A stretch of 64,000 nucleotides of DNA, taken from positions 1 to 64,000 of the forward strand of contig JBKPIV010000013.1 in assembly GCA_046730395.1 (NCBI GenBank), written 5' to 3'. The stretch comes from AC-56 sp046730395 (GTDB lineage Bacteria; Actinomycetota; Thermoleophilia; Solirubrobacterales; 70-9). A program made the translations under genes and the position numbers. The notes beneath the pieces were generated by a model that made no database searches, was not told where the DNA came from, and saw only the letters and a program-made list of their open reading frames with translations. This document shows, one piece after another, positions 52,086-60,831 of the stretch. Every line of letters starts with the position of its first letter. The first letter of the stretch is position 1.

Positions 52086-53302
52086 AACGCCGGGTCGTGA
52101 TCACGGGAATGGGGGCGGTGACCCCGCTCGGGGTCGGCGCCGAGCCCCTGATCGAGCGCTGGGTTGCCGGCGAATGCGGGATCGAGGACGGCGTCGCGCC
52201 GTGTTCGGAGTTCGACCCCGCGGACTTCCTCTCGGCCAAGGAGGCACGGCGCTCGGATCGCTTCACGCAGTTCGCGATAGCGGCCTGCGAGGAGGCCGTC
52301 GCGGACGCCGGCTGGGACGACGGCCTGCCACACGAATCGGGCCGGGTGGCGTGCGTGATCGGCACCGGGATCGGAGGTCTCGGCTCCCTCGAGCAGCAGG
52401 AGGGCGTGCTGCGCGAGCGAGGGCCCCGCTCGGTCTCGCCGCTCTCGGTCCCGCTGATGATGGGTAACGCCGCCGCGGCGGCGCTCGCGATGCGCCACGG
52501 GATCCATGGTCAGACATACGGCGTCGTCTCCGCCTGCGCGGCGGGCGGTCAGGCGGTGGGGGCGGCGACGCGGATGATCGAGTCAGGTGACGCCGAGGCC
52601 GCCGTGGCAGGGGGCGCCGAGGCGGCGATCACCGGACTGGCGTCGGCGGCGTTCGCCGCCATGGGCGCGACCTCGCGCACCGGCGTCTCCCGTCCCTTCG
52701 ACGCCCGCCGCGACGGCTTCGTCATGGGCGAGGGAGCCGGAATCCTCGTGCTCGAGGACGCGGACGCCGCGGAGGCGCGGGGCGCGCGCGTGCTCGGCGA
52801 GGTGCTGGGCTATGCCGCGACCTCCGATGCGCACCATCTGACCGCGCCCGAGCCCTCCGGCCGCGAGGCCGCCCGGGCGATCGAACTCGCGCTCGCCGAC
52901 GCCGATCTGGAGCCGGCCGACGTGGACTACGTGAACGCCCACGGCACCTCGACGCCGCTCAACGACCGTACCGAGACCGAGGCGCTGAAGGTAGCCCTGG
53001 GCGACCACGCGCACCGCATCCCGGTTTCCTCCACGAAGTCGGCGATCGGGCACCTGCTCGGCGCGGCCGGCGGCGTGGAGGCGATCGCGACGGTTGCAGC
53101 GCTTCGCCGCAAGGTCGCGCCCCCCACGCTGGGATACGAGCAGCCGGACGAGGGGCTCGACCTCGATTACGTGCCCGACGGAGCCCGCCCCCTGGAGCCG
53201 CATGGCGATCGCAACGGCGACGGGCGGAAACGGATGATCGGGATCTCGAACGCGTTCGGATTCGGCGGCCATAACGCGGTGCTGTGCCTGGCGGCCGAAT
53301 GA
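52082..53302 (+). CDS. fabF: 3-oxoacyl-ACP synthase II
   Basis: 406 residues, elongating condensing enzyme. Active-site Cys in VVSACAAGGQAVG, His in HGTSTPLND, and Lys-Ser-x-x-x-His-x-x-Gly in STKSAIGHLLGAAGG. ITGMGAVTPLG opens the protein as usual. FGFGGHNAVL ends it. Overlaps acpP and the next gene by 4 nt each. Confidence 0.95.
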   Translation: MKRRVVITGMGAVTPLGVGAEPLIERWVAGECGIEDGVAPCSEFDPADFLSAKEARRSDRFTQFAIAACEEAVADAGWDDGLPHESGRVACVIGTGIGGLGSLEQQEGVLRERGPRSVSPLSVPLMMGNAAAAALAMRHGIHGQTYGVVSACAAGGQAVGAATRMIESGDAEAAVAGGAEAAITGLASAAFAAMGATSRTGVSRPFDARRDGFVMGEGAGILVLEDADAAEARGARVLGEVLGYAATSDAHHLTAPEPSGREAARAIELALADADLEPADVDYVNAHGTSTPLNDRTETEALKVALGDHAHRIPVSSTKSAIGHLLGAAGGVEAIATVAALRRKVAPPTLGYEQPDEGLDLDYVPDGARPLEPHGDRNGDGRKRMIGISNAFGFGGHNAVLCLAAE

Positions 53303-54714
53303 CCGTCGCCGCCGCTCAACGGGAGTCGACCACCCTCGGGGCGCGGGAGCGCCTCGAGCTCTTGTGCGACCCCGGGTCGTTCGCCCCGCTTCGATCCGGC
53401 GTGCTTTCGACCAGCGTTGGCGACCGGGCCGAGCCGGGCGACGGCGTCGTGGCGGGCGCGGGTCGGGTCGGGGGCAGGCCGACCTTTTGCTACGCGGAGG
53501 ACTCTCGGTTCATGGCCGGCTCGCTCGGGGTCGCGCACGCGGATTCGATCGTTCGCGTCCTGGGGCTCGCGGAGAGGGCCGGAGCTCCGGTGGTGGGCTT
53601 CGTCGAATCCGGCGGCGCCCGGCTCCAGGAGGGCAACGGCGCGCTCGGCGGCTACGGCCGTGTATTCAGGGCGAGCGTCGGGCTCTCGTCGCGCGTGCCG
53701 CAGATCACGGTCGTCACCGGGGTCTCCGCCGGGGGCGGCGCCTACTCGCCGGCCCTAACCGACTTCGTCGTCATGACCGAGGAGGCCCGGATGTTCCTCA
53801 CCGGCCCGCGGGTGGTCCGGGCGGCCCTCGGCGAGGAGGTGACGATGGAGGATCTCGGCGGACCGGCCGTCCACGGGCGCAACGGCGTCTGCCATCTCGT
53901 CGCCGAGTCGGCCGCCCAGGCGACGACGCTCGCACGCGAGCTCTTGGGGCTGCTTCCACAGAGCTTCGGCGAGCAGCCGCCGGTGGCGATCTCGGCCGAG
54001 CCTCCGGCCGACGATCCCTCGGGGCCCGTGCCCGCCGAGGCGCGCCGCGTGTACGACGTGCGCGAGGTGGCTCGCCTGCTGGTCGACGGGGGCCAGCTGC
54101 TGGAGCTCTCGCCGCGGTGGGCGACGAACATGGTCACGGCGCTCGCCCGCCTGGAGGGCTCTCCCGTGGGGGTCCTCGCCAATCAGCCCTGGCGCCTGGG
54201 AGGGGTCATCGATGCCGCGGCGGCCGAGAAGGCGGCGCTGTTCGTGAGCATGTGCGATCGGTTCCGGCTGCCGCTTGTCGTCCTGGTCGACACGCCGGGA
54301 TTCATGCCGGGCCGACGTCAGGAGGCCGCCGGCGTGATCCGGTACGGCGCCGATCTCCTGCGGGCGTTCGCCTCCGCGACCGTCCCGCGGATCACGGTGG
54401 TGCTCCGAAAGGCCTACGGGGGCGCAGTGATCACCATGAACTCGAAGGATCTCGGCGCCGACGTGGTCTTCGCCTGGCCGAGCGCCGAGATCGGGATCAT
54501 GGCGGCGCAACAGGCCGTGGGCGTCGTCCACCGCCGGCGCCTCGCCTCCGCCGACGATGGCGGTCCCGGGGTGGACGATCTGGTCGCGGCCTACGCCGAG
54601 GATCACCTGACGGCCGAGCGCGCCGCGGCCACCGGGTTCGTGGACGAGGTGATCGCCCCGTCCGCCACGCGAGAGCGACTCGCCTGGGCGATCTCGTCGC
54701 TGGAGGCACGATGA
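53299..54714 (+). CDS. Biotin-dependent acyl-CoA carboxylase carboxyltransferase (AccD/PccB type)
   Basis: 471 residues. Two crotonase-like lobes: the N-terminal with FVESGGARLQEGNGALGGYGRVF and VTGVSAGGGAYSPALTDFVVM, and the C-terminal with DTPGFMPGRRQEAAGVIRYGADLL and RKAYGGAVITMNSKDLGADVVFAWP. Carboxyltransferases of this size carboxylate acetyl-CoA or propionyl-CoA with a separate biotin-carrying subunit. Placed between fabF and a hydrolase, it most likely supplies malonyl-CoA or methylmalonyl-CoA to the pathway. No biotin carboxylase is in the window. It overlaps fabF (ATGA) and the next gene. Confidence 0.88.
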   Translation: MTVAAAQRESTTLGARERLELLCDPGSFAPLRSGVLSTSVGDRAEPGDGVVAGAGRVGGRPTFCYAEDSRFMAGSLGVAHADSIVRVLGLAERAGAPVVGFVESGGARLQEGNGALGGYGRVFRASVGLSSRVPQITVVTGVSAGGGAYSPALTDFVVMTEEARMFLTGPRVVRAALGEEVTMEDLGGPAVHGRNGVCHLVAESAAQATTLARELLGLLPQSFGEQPPVAISAEPPADDPSGPVPAEARRVYDVREVARLLVDGGQLLELSPRWATNMVTALARLEGSPVGVLANQPWRLGGVIDAAAAEKAALFVSMCDRFRLPLVVLVDTPGFMPGRRQEAAGVIRYGADLLRAFASATVPRITVVLRKAYGGAVITMNSKDLGADVVFAWPSAEIGIMAAQQAVGVVHRRRLASADDGGPGVDDLVAAYAEDHLTAERAAATGFVDEVIAPSATRERLAWAISSLEAR

Positions 54715-55409
54715 GCGCGTCCGACGCCTTCACCACGCTCGCCCAGCGCCTCGCGCCCGCCGGCGCGCCGCGCGAGCCCAGCGAGGCCTTCTGCTACGTC
54801 GCGCTCGGCGACAGCTTCACCGCGGGAACGGGATGTGCTCCGGGGGAGGCGTGGGCCGATCGCCTCGCAGCGGCCCTCGGGTCGACTCGCTCGCCGGTCG
54901 GCTACTGCAACCTGGCCAGCGACGGCGCGACCAGCACGGACGTGCTCGAGGGCCAGGTCGGGGTCGCGCTTCAGCTCGAGCCTGATCTCGTGACGCTCGT
55001 CTGCGGCGCCAACGACGTCCTGCGCTCGGTCCGCCCGGACGTCGACGGCTACCGCGCCAGGTTCGCGGCCTCCCTGGATCGGCTGTGCGCGGGCGTGCCC
55101 GGCGCGCGCATCCTGACCGCGACGTCCCCGGAGACCTGGAGGTTTCTGGAGCTGCGCTCCCGCACCCGGGCTCGCGTCGTGCGGGGGATCCGGGCGGTGA
55201 ACGAGGCCACGCGCACCGTCGCCCGCGAGCGAGGCGTCCCCTGCCTCGAGGTAGTCGGCCACCCAGGGCTCGACGAGCCGGAGAACTTCTCCGCCGATGG
55301 ACTCCATCCGTCGCGCCGGGGCCACGCACGGGCCGCCGTGGAATTCGCGCGGGCGATCGAGTCGTCCTTCGGGCTCGAGAGCTCGATCACGAGAGAGGAG
55401 AGAGCATGA
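54711..55409 (+). CDS. SGNH/GDSL-family hydrolase
   Basis: 232 residues. The four SGNH blocks are present: GDSFTAG (Ser), the Gly in LASDGATS, GANDVL (Asn), and DGLHPSRRGHA (Asp-His pair). No signal peptide, so it acts in the cytoplasm. Within a fatty-acid operon it may act as a thioesterase or lipase that releases acyl chains, an inference from context only. Overlaps its neighbours by 4 nt each. Confidence 0.85.
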   Translation: MSASDAFTTLAQRLAPAGAPREPSEAFCYVALGDSFTAGTGCAPGEAWADRLAAALGSTRSPVGYCNLASDGATSTDVLEGQVGVALQLEPDLVTLVCGANDVLRSVRPDVDGYRARFAASLDRLCAGVPGARILTATSPETWRFLELRSRTRARVVRGIRAVNEATRTVARERGVPCLEVVGHPGLDEPENFSADGLHPSRRGHARAAVEFARAIESSFGLESSITREERA

Positions 55410-55921
55410 CCACGAACGGCGAAGTTGCCGCCACCCAGCTCGACGACCTCCACGCCGGGGAGACCCTGGTGAGCCCGGGCCGCACGATCACCGAGGCGGA
55501 CGTGGTCTCGTTTGCGGCGCTCACCGGCGACTGGCATCCGCAGCACACGGACGAGACCTGGGCGGCCGAGAGCCGCTTTGGCCGGCGGGTCGCGCACGGG
55601 ATGCTCGTGCTCTCCTACTCGATCGGGCTCGTGCCGCTCGATCCATCGCGCGTCGTCGCGCTGCGGGGCATCCGGGACGTGACCTTCAAGCGCCCGGTCC
55701 ACATCGGCGACACGATTCGCGTGCGGAGCCGGATCGCGGAGGTGAAGCCCCTCGACCCGGAGACGGCGCTCGTGCACCTCGCCTGGACGATCGTCAACCA
55801 GGCCGATGAGAGCGTGGCGCGAGCGAAGGTGAGCGTCGTCTGCAGGCGAGAGTCCGCGCGACCCGACCCGGGCCATGACGGCGACCGTGAGCCGGAGCCG
55901 ACGGCGGAGGTCTTCCTGTGA
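55406..55921 (+). CDS. MaoC-like hot-dog dehydratase
   Basis: 171 residues. The hydratase motif D-x(4)-H is in ALTGDWHPQHTD, followed by RFGRRVAHGMLVLSYSIG, the classic MaoC/FabZ-like hot-dog. Likely dehydrates 3-hydroxyacyl-ACP to the enoyl form, taking the place of FabZ, which is absent here; actinobacteria often use such HadBC-type enzymes. A strong GAGAGAGGAGAG site precedes the ATG at 55406. The C-terminal 30 residues (DPGHDGDREPEPTAE) are disordered-looking. Confidence 0.85.
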   Translation: MTTNGEVAATQLDDLHAGETLVSPGRTITEADVVSFAALTGDWHPQHTDETWAAESRFGRRVAHGMLVLSYSIGLVPLDPSRVVALRGIRDVTFKRPVHIGDTIRVRSRIAEVKPLDPETALVHLAWTIVNQADESVARAKVSVVCRRESARPDPGHDGDREPEPTAEVFL

Positions 55922-56721
55922 TCCTCGAGGGAAAGCGGATACTCGTCACGGGCGTCGTCAACCGTCGCAGCATCGCCTACTCGATCGCGGAGCAGGCCCA
56001 GAGGTCGGGTGCAGAGGTGCTTCTGACGAGCTTCGGCCGCGTGAGGCGGATGACCGAGCGCGCGGCGCGGCGCCTCCCGCGGACGCCGGACATCCTCGAG
56101 CTGGACGTCAACCGCGAGGAGGACTTCGCGAGCCTCACGGCGGAGCTCGATCGACGCTGGGGCGGGGTCGACGGCGCCGTCCACGCGGTTGCGTTTGCCC
56201 CCGAGGACGCGCTCGGCGGCCGCTTCCTGGAGACGCCGCGCTCGAGCGCCGCGGCCGCCTTCGAGACGAGCGCCTTCTCGCTCAAGGCGCTCGCCGAGGC
56301 GCTGGCGCCCCTCTTCGGAGAGGCCGGAAGTCTCGTCGCGCTCGACTTCGACGCCTCGGTCGCGTGGCCGATCTACGACTGGATGGGCGTCTCCAAGGCG
56401 GCGCTGGAGGCCGTCGCGCGCTATCTGGCGCGCGACCTCGGGCCTCGCGGCGTCCGCGTGAACCTGATCTCGGCAGGCCCGCTCGAGACCGTGGCGGCGG
56501 GCGGCATCCCGGGCTTTCGCAAGCTCGCGGATGGCTGGGAGGCGCAGGCCCCACTGGGCTGGGACGTCGGCGATCCGGTTCCGGTTGCCGACGCGGCTCT
56601 CTTTCTGCTGTCCGACCTCTCCCGGCGCGTGACCGGCGAGATCCTGCACGTCGACGGCGGCTATCACGCGATGGGGGCGCCCGTCGCGGACGGTGTGGCG
56701 ACGGCTCCGCTGACCGCCTGA
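55918..56721 (+). CDS. fabI: Enoyl-ACP reductase (FabI/InhA type)
   Basis: 267 residues, SDR-fold NADH-dependent reductase that completes each fatty-acid cycle. GKRILVTGVVNRRSIAYSIAEQ is the FabI cofactor motif; the catalytic Tyr and Lys occur in YDWMGVSKAALEA; VNLISAGPLETVAAGGI and the end GEILHVDGGYHAMG follow. It begins with GTG inside the MaoC stop (GTGA). FabI and InhA are the triclosan and isoniazid targets in other bacteria. Confidence 0.92.
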   Translation: MILEGKRILVTGVVNRRSIAYSIAEQAQRSGAEVLLTSFGRVRRMTERAARRLPRTPDILELDVNREEDFASLTAELDRRWGGVDGAVHAVAFAPEDALGGRFLETPRSSAAAAFETSAFSLKALAEALAPLFGEAGSLVALDFDASVAWPIYDWMGVSKAALEAVARYLARDLGPRGVRVNLISAGPLETVAAGGIPGFRKLADGWEAQAPLGWDVGDPVPVADAALFLLSDLSRRVTGEILHVDGGYHAMGAPVADGVATAPLTA

Positions 56722-56743
56722 CCACTCGCCTCACCGGCGTGGA

Positions 56744-56749
56744 TATCGT
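56744..56749 (+). promoter_or_regulatory. Candidate leaderless -10 hexamer (TATCGT)
   Basis: TATCGT ends 6 nt before the GTG at 56756 (GGGCCG between). No ribosome-binding site is evident, so the quinone-reductase gene would be leaderless with its own promoter after the fab operon. Confidence 0.4.
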
Positions 56750-56755
56750 GGGCCG

Positions 56756-57703
56756 GTGCGCGCGATCCAGATCACCGAGTTCGGAGGGCCAGAGGTCCTC
56801 GTCCCGCGCGAGATCGAGGAGCCACGCGCGCCCGATGGGTTCATCGTCGTCGATGTCCTGGCCGCCGGCGTCAACTGGGCCGACACGCACCAGGCCGAGA
56901 ACTCCTACCTCGCGCCCGCCCAGCTGCCGCTCGTTCCAGGCGGCGAGGTGGTCGGGAGGAGCCCGGAGGGGAAGCGGGTCGTCGCGCTGCTCAACGGCGG
57001 GGGCTACGCCGAGAAGGCGGTCGTCCATCCCAGCCTGATGTGGGAGGTCCCTGAGGGGGTGGGCGACGGGGAGGCGCTGGCCCTCGTGCTCCAGGGGACG
57101 ACGGCCTGGCACCTGCTGCGGACGAGCGCCCAGCTGCGCGAGGGGGAGAGCGTGGTGGTGCATGCGGCGGCCGGCGGGGTGGGAACGATCGCTGTGCAGC
57201 TCGCGAAGCGCTTCGGCGCCGGTCGAGTCATCGGGCTCGCGTCGAGCCCCGAGAAGCGGCAGCTGGTCGAGCGCCTCGGGGCCGACGTGGCGATCGACTC
57301 CCGCGCCGGCGATCTGACCGCGGCGATCCGCGAGGCCAACGGCGGCCCGCACGTGGACGTGATCCTCGAGATGGTCGGAGGGCGAACCTTCGAGCAGAGC
57401 CTGAGTGCCCTCGCCCACTTCGGGCGCCTCGTGCACTACGGACAGGCCGGGCGGGAGGGGGCGCCCCCGGTCAACCCCGGGAAGCTGATGGCGACGAGCC
57501 GGGGGGTGATCGGGCTCTGGCTGATGCACCTGCTCGGCAGCCCGGAGCGGCTCGGCGAGGCGATGAGGGACATGTTCGATGCCGTCCTCGCTGGGGAGCT
57601 GGAGCTGGTCGTCGGCGAGACGTATCCGCTCGCCGAGGCGCGACGCGCACACGAGGACATCCGCGCCCGAGGAACGATCGGGAAGCTCGTGCTGAGACCG
57701 TGA
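56756..57703 (+). CDS. Quinone oxidoreductase / zinc-independent MDR-family reductase
   Basis: 315 residues, medium-chain dehydrogenase/reductase fold. MRAIQITEFGGPEVL at the start, GVNWADTHQAE, VHAAAGGVGTIAVQLAKRFGAG (NADPH-binding AAGGVG), and the end ARRAHEDIRARGTIGKLVL are typical of QOR/zeta-crystallin-like NADPH reductases. No zinc-site Cys cluster is seen. Likely reduces quinones or enones. GTG start. Overlaps the next gene by 4 nt. Confidence 0.88.
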   Translation: MRAIQITEFGGPEVLVPREIEEPRAPDGFIVVDVLAAGVNWADTHQAENSYLAPAQLPLVPGGEVVGRSPEGKRVVALLNGGGYAEKAVVHPSLMWEVPEGVGDGEALALVLQGTTAWHLLRTSAQLREGESVVVHAAAGGVGTIAVQLAKRFGAGRVIGLASSPEKRQLVERLGADVAIDSRAGDLTAAIREANGGPHVDVILEMVGGRTFEQSLSALAHFGRLVHYGQAGREGAPPVNPGKLMATSRGVIGLWLMHLLGSPERLGEAMRDMFDAVLAGELELVVGETYPLAEARRAHEDIRARGTIGKLVLRP

Positions 57704-58161
57704 GCTGGACCGGGTATCTAGAGATCGTCGACCGCACCTGGCCCGTCCTCAACCGGCTGATGGGCGTCCACGTATGGGCCTACCGGGCAACCGGCGGCCT
57801 GGTCGGCCACCGCTTCCCGGGGTTTCCATCGATGCTCTTGCTCGACCATGTGGGAGCGAAGAGCGGCGCTCGTCGGACGAGCGCCCTGCTCTACATCAAG
57901 GACGGGAAAAACCTGGTCGTCGTCGCCTCCAAGGGAGGCAACCCGAGACATCCGGCCTGGTTCCACAATCTACGCGCGCATCCGAACGCGACGGTTCAGG
58001 TGGGCTCCGAGCGGCGCGCGGTGCGCGCTCGCGTGGCCTGTGCGGAGGAGCGGGCGCGCCTGTGGCCGCGGGTCGTGAAGGCGTACCGCTTCTACTCGGA
58101 CTACCAGTCGCGCACGGGCCGGGAGATCCCGCTCGTGATTCTCGAGCCGCGGACCGAGTAG
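57700..58161 (+). CDS. Deazaflavin (F420)-dependent nitroreductase-family protein
   Basis: 153 residues, paralogue of the 20.9 kb gene. TGGLVGHRFPGFPSMLLLDHVGAKSGARRTSALLYIKDGKNLVVVASKGGNPRHPAWFHNLRAHPNATVQ contains the FDOR-A motifs KSGxxRT and GGxxxHPxWxxNLRAxP. Probable F420H2-dependent reductase. GTG start overlaps the QOR stop by 4 nt. Confidence 0.85.
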   Translation: MSWTGYLEIVDRTWPVLNRLMGVHVWAYRATGGLVGHRFPGFPSMLLLDHVGAKSGARRTSALLYIKDGKNLVVVASKGGNPRHPAWFHNLRAHPNATVQVGSERRAVRARVACAEERARLWPRVVKAYRFYSDYQSRTGREIPLVILEPRTE

Positions 58162-58377
58162 TCGGGCGTTCGCGCGGCCGCTAGAGAGGCTGGGTGGGGA
58201 GGCGAGGAACCGATACCGGCGTCCGTGTTTCTCGATGCGGCTGCGGCGCCCTCGTCGGGCCGCCCGGCGCGGCGGGTCGGCGCGCTGTGATACTCGTCGG
58301 GCCTGGTCTCCTCGACCTCGCCACCCCTTGCCCAGCAGTCCGCGGTCGAGCTTGCCGCGGCGATTCGCCGCCGCGAG

Positions 58378-59769
58378 GTGAGCGCCCGCGACGTCGTCGA
58401 GGCTCATATCGAGCTGCTGGAGCGCGTCAACCCGCGGATCAACGCGGTGGTGGTCCCGCGGTTCGACGCTGCACGCTCGGAGGCCGATGCCGCCGACGAG
58501 CTGATCGCCAACGGCGGCCCGGATGAATCGCTGCCGCCACTCCTCGGCGTGCCCTGCACGATCAAGGAATCGATCGGCATCGAGGGGATGCCGAACTGCG
58601 CCGGCGTCGTCGCCCGCCGCGATCGGGCGTGCTCGCGGACCGCGACGATCGCCCAGCGAATCATCGACGCGGGCGCGATACCCCTCGGCCTCACCAACAC
58701 CTCGGAGCTGACCCTGTGGGTGGAGACCGAGAACCGCGTTTACGGTAGGACGAGCAATCCGTACGATCCATCCCGCACCGCGGGCGGATCCTCGGGCGGC
58801 GAGGGCGCCGCGATCTCGAGCGGCGGTTCGCCGATCGGGCTCGGATCGGACCTCGGCGGCTCCATTCGCATGCCCGCGTTCTTCAACGGCATCTTCGGGC
58901 ACAAGCCCTCGCGCGGCCTCGTGCCTGCGACCGGCCTGTATCCGGCCGCGTCGGGCATCACCGGCGAGCTGAATGCCTGCGGGCCGCTCGCCCGGAGGGC
59001 ATGCGATCTCCTGCCGGTGCTCCGCGCGATCGCGGGACCCGACGGCGAGGATCCCGTGACCGAGGAGATCGCGCTCGGGGATCCGGAGGACGTGTCGCTC
59101 TCCGGGTTGCGGGTCGTGATCAGCGAGGGCGCGACGCTGGCGCCCACCAGTCCCGAGCTCGCCGCTGCTCGCGAGCGCGCCGCCGGAGCGCTGGCCGCGG
59201 CCGGCGCGGCGCTCGAGCGGATCTCGATGAGGAGCCTTCGGCGGGCGATCGAGCTCTACCTCGCCGCGCTGAGCACCGCAGCCGGCGTGACCGCGCAGGA
59301 GCTGCTCACCGAGGCGGGTGCCGAGCGGCTGACCTGGGGCGGGGCCTTTCGGCGCGGCGGCCCGCATACGGTGGCGACGAGGATCACGCTAATCGCCGAG
59401 CGGCTTGCCGCAAGGCTGCCACAGGGGCGCGTCCGGCGGGCGATGGCGGCCCGCGAGTCGTTTACCCGTGAGCTGCGAGCGACGATCGGCGACGGCGTCC
59501 TCCTGCATCCGCCGGCCCCCAAGGTGGCGCCGCGTCACGGTCGCACGGTCGGCCGCCTGTGGTGGATCCACCCGATGATCGGCTTCAACCTCGCCGGCGT
59601 GCCGGCGACCCAGGCACCCCTTGGCCTGGGCTCCCACAACCTGCCCCTGGGTGTCCAGGTGGTCGCGGACCGGGGCCGCGACCACGTGGCCATCGCGGTC
59701 GCCCTCGAGCTCGAGCGGGTCTTCAGCGGCTGGGTGGCGCCGCAACTTGCGGTCGACGGGGCTGGGTAG
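58378..59769 (+). CDS. Amidase-signature hydrolase with anomalous N-terminus
   Basis: 463 residues from GTG 58378. Amidase-signature catalytic triad Lys in PCTIKES, Ser in GGSSGGEGA, and Ser in GSDLGGSIR are complete, as is FGHKPSRGLVP. Family members hydrolyse amides such as carboxamides or act on tRNA (GatA), which is less likely here without GatB/C. Upstream the frame reads PLAQQSAVELAAAIRRREVSARDVV, the usual amidase N-terminal helix, without ATG, GTG or TTG after the preceding TGA. In the other frame GTG ATA CTC (58288) gives a family-like VILVGPGLLDLATP. One added base near 58327-58332 would join the two, so a frameshift or sequence error is likely; otherwise a shortened start at 58378. 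Confidence 0.85.
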   Translation: MSARDVVEAHIELLERVNPRINAVVVPRFDAARSEADAADELIANGGPDESLPPLLGVPCTIKESIGIEGMPNCAGVVARRDRACSRTATIAQRIIDAGAIPLGLTNTSELTLWVETENRVYGRTSNPYDPSRTAGGSSGGEGAAISSGGSPIGLGSDLGGSIRMPAFFNGIFGHKPSRGLVPATGLYPAASGITGELNACGPLARRACDLLPVLRAIAGPDGEDPVTEEIALGDPEDVSLSGLRVVISEGATLAPTSPELAAARERAAGALAAAGAALERISMRSLRRAIELYLAALSTAAGVTAQELLTEAGAERLTWGGAFRRGGPHTVATRITLIAERLAARLPQGRVRRAMAARESFTRELRATIGDGVLLHPPAPKVAPRHGRTVGRLWWIHPMIGFNLAGVPATQAPLGLGSHNLPLGVQVVADRGRDHVAIAVALELERVFSGWVAPQLAVDGAG

Positions 59770-59809
59770 GGGGAGGCGAGCGGTCGCACCCTCGCCGAGA
59801 TTGGCCCCC

Positions 59810-59854
59810 GGTGGGTTCCATTTGACTCGCTATTCGGGCCAAATGGAACCCACC
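59810..59854. terminator. 15-bp perfect inverted repeat, likely bidirectional terminator
   Basis: GGTGGGTTCCATTTG (59810-59824) pairs with CAAATGGAACCCACC (59840-59854) around a 15-nt loop. It lies between the amidase and the convergent double-VOC gene. No U-tract. It mirrors the 13.9 kb terminator in stem length. Confidence 0.65.
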
Positions 59855-59882
59855 GCCGTGTGGCGCAGCCTTCTACCCAGCC

Positions 59883-60707
59883 TCAGGTCCTGAGGAGGAT
59901 CCGGTTGGCGGACGGGTCGGCGACCTCGATGCCCTCCGGTCCCCTCGCCGACTCGGCGCCGGCGTCCAGCAGGCGCCGCTCGAGGCGGTCGAGCTCCGCG
60001 TCGCCGTCCGTGACCAACTCGAAGCGCCGGAGGCCGCGCGCTCCCTCCGGCGGGGGCGGGGCGCCCTCACCGGTCCAGGTGTTCAGGCCCAGATGGTGGT
60101 GGTAGCCGTCCCTGGCCACGAATAGGGCCCCCGGGGAGCCGCGTACGGTGACCTCGAAGCCGAGAAGCCCGACGTAGAAGGCTTCGGCCGACTCGAGGTC
60201 GGAGACGTTGAGGTGGATGTGTCCCATCCGGGTTCCGGCGGGCATTCCGTTTGGCTCCGCCTCACCGAGCTCGCTCGCCACGCTCTGGAGGTCGAGGGGT
60301 AGCGTCGACATCTCGAGCTGCCCGCCGCGGTACCGCCATTCGGAGCGCGGGCGGTCGCGGTAGATCTCGATGCCGTTGGCTTCGGGATCGGAGAGGTAGA
60401 GGGCTTCGCTGACCAAATGATCCGATGCCCCACTGAGGGACCAACCCGATCGCACGATCCGCCTCAGCGCTCGCGCAAGCTCGAGGCGGCTTGGGACGAG
60501 GATCGCGAGGTGGAAGAGCCCAGTGGTTCGGGCGGGCGGTGGCGTTGCCCCGGGGCCCCCCAGGAGCTCGATCATCGCCGTTCCGTCGGCGCCGAGGCGC
60601 GTGACCTCGTTGCCCTCGTCGAGCGTTACGAGTCCGATCGTGCGCTCGTAGAACCCGCGCACCCTCTCGAGGTCGGACACGGCGAGGCGAACGGCGCCGG
60701 GCCTCAC
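59883..60707 (-). CDS. Double VOC-domain protein (glyoxalase / extradiol dioxygenase fold)
   Basis: 274 residues with two vicinal-oxygen-chelate domains: the first AVRLAVSDLERVRGFYERTIGL...LFHLAILVPSRLELARAL...LSDPEANGIEIYRDRP, the second MGHIHLNVSDLESAEAFYVGLLGFEVTVRG...HHHLGLNTW...FELVTDGDAEL. Candidate metal ligands are the His in MGHIHLNV and HHHLGLN and Glu/His in the first half. This two-domain layout is that of catechol 2,3-dioxygenase-like (CatE) proteins. GTG start. Confidence 0.82.
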   Translation of the reverse strand: MRPGAVRLAVSDLERVRGFYERTIGLVTLDEGNEVTRLGADGTAMIELLGGPGATPPPARTTGLFHLAILVPSRLELARALRRIVRSGWSLSGASDHLVSEALYLSDPEANGIEIYRDRPRSEWRYRGGQLEMSTLPLDLQSVASELGEAEPNGMPAGTRMGHIHLNVSDLESAEAFYVGLLGFEVTVRGSPGALFVARDGYHHHLGLNTWTGEGAPPPPEGARGLRRFELVTDGDAELDRLERRLLDAGAESARGPEGIEVADPSANRILLRT

Positions 60708-60831
60708 CTGGCCGCTCGGAGCCTCGATGGGTCGGTCTTACCCATTCCGCCAAGGCTAACCATGAGTGCGACCAAGCTTGTCCGAAGCGGCAGGTTTCCG
60801 GCTTTTGCAGGCGGGAACTGGACTTCTCGAG

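Noticed and set aside
53364..54710. Extended frame upstream of the SGNH hydrolase, antiphase in the carboxyltransferase
   Set aside because: The extension has no domain and lies inside an intact carboxyltransferase; the hydrolase starts at 54711.
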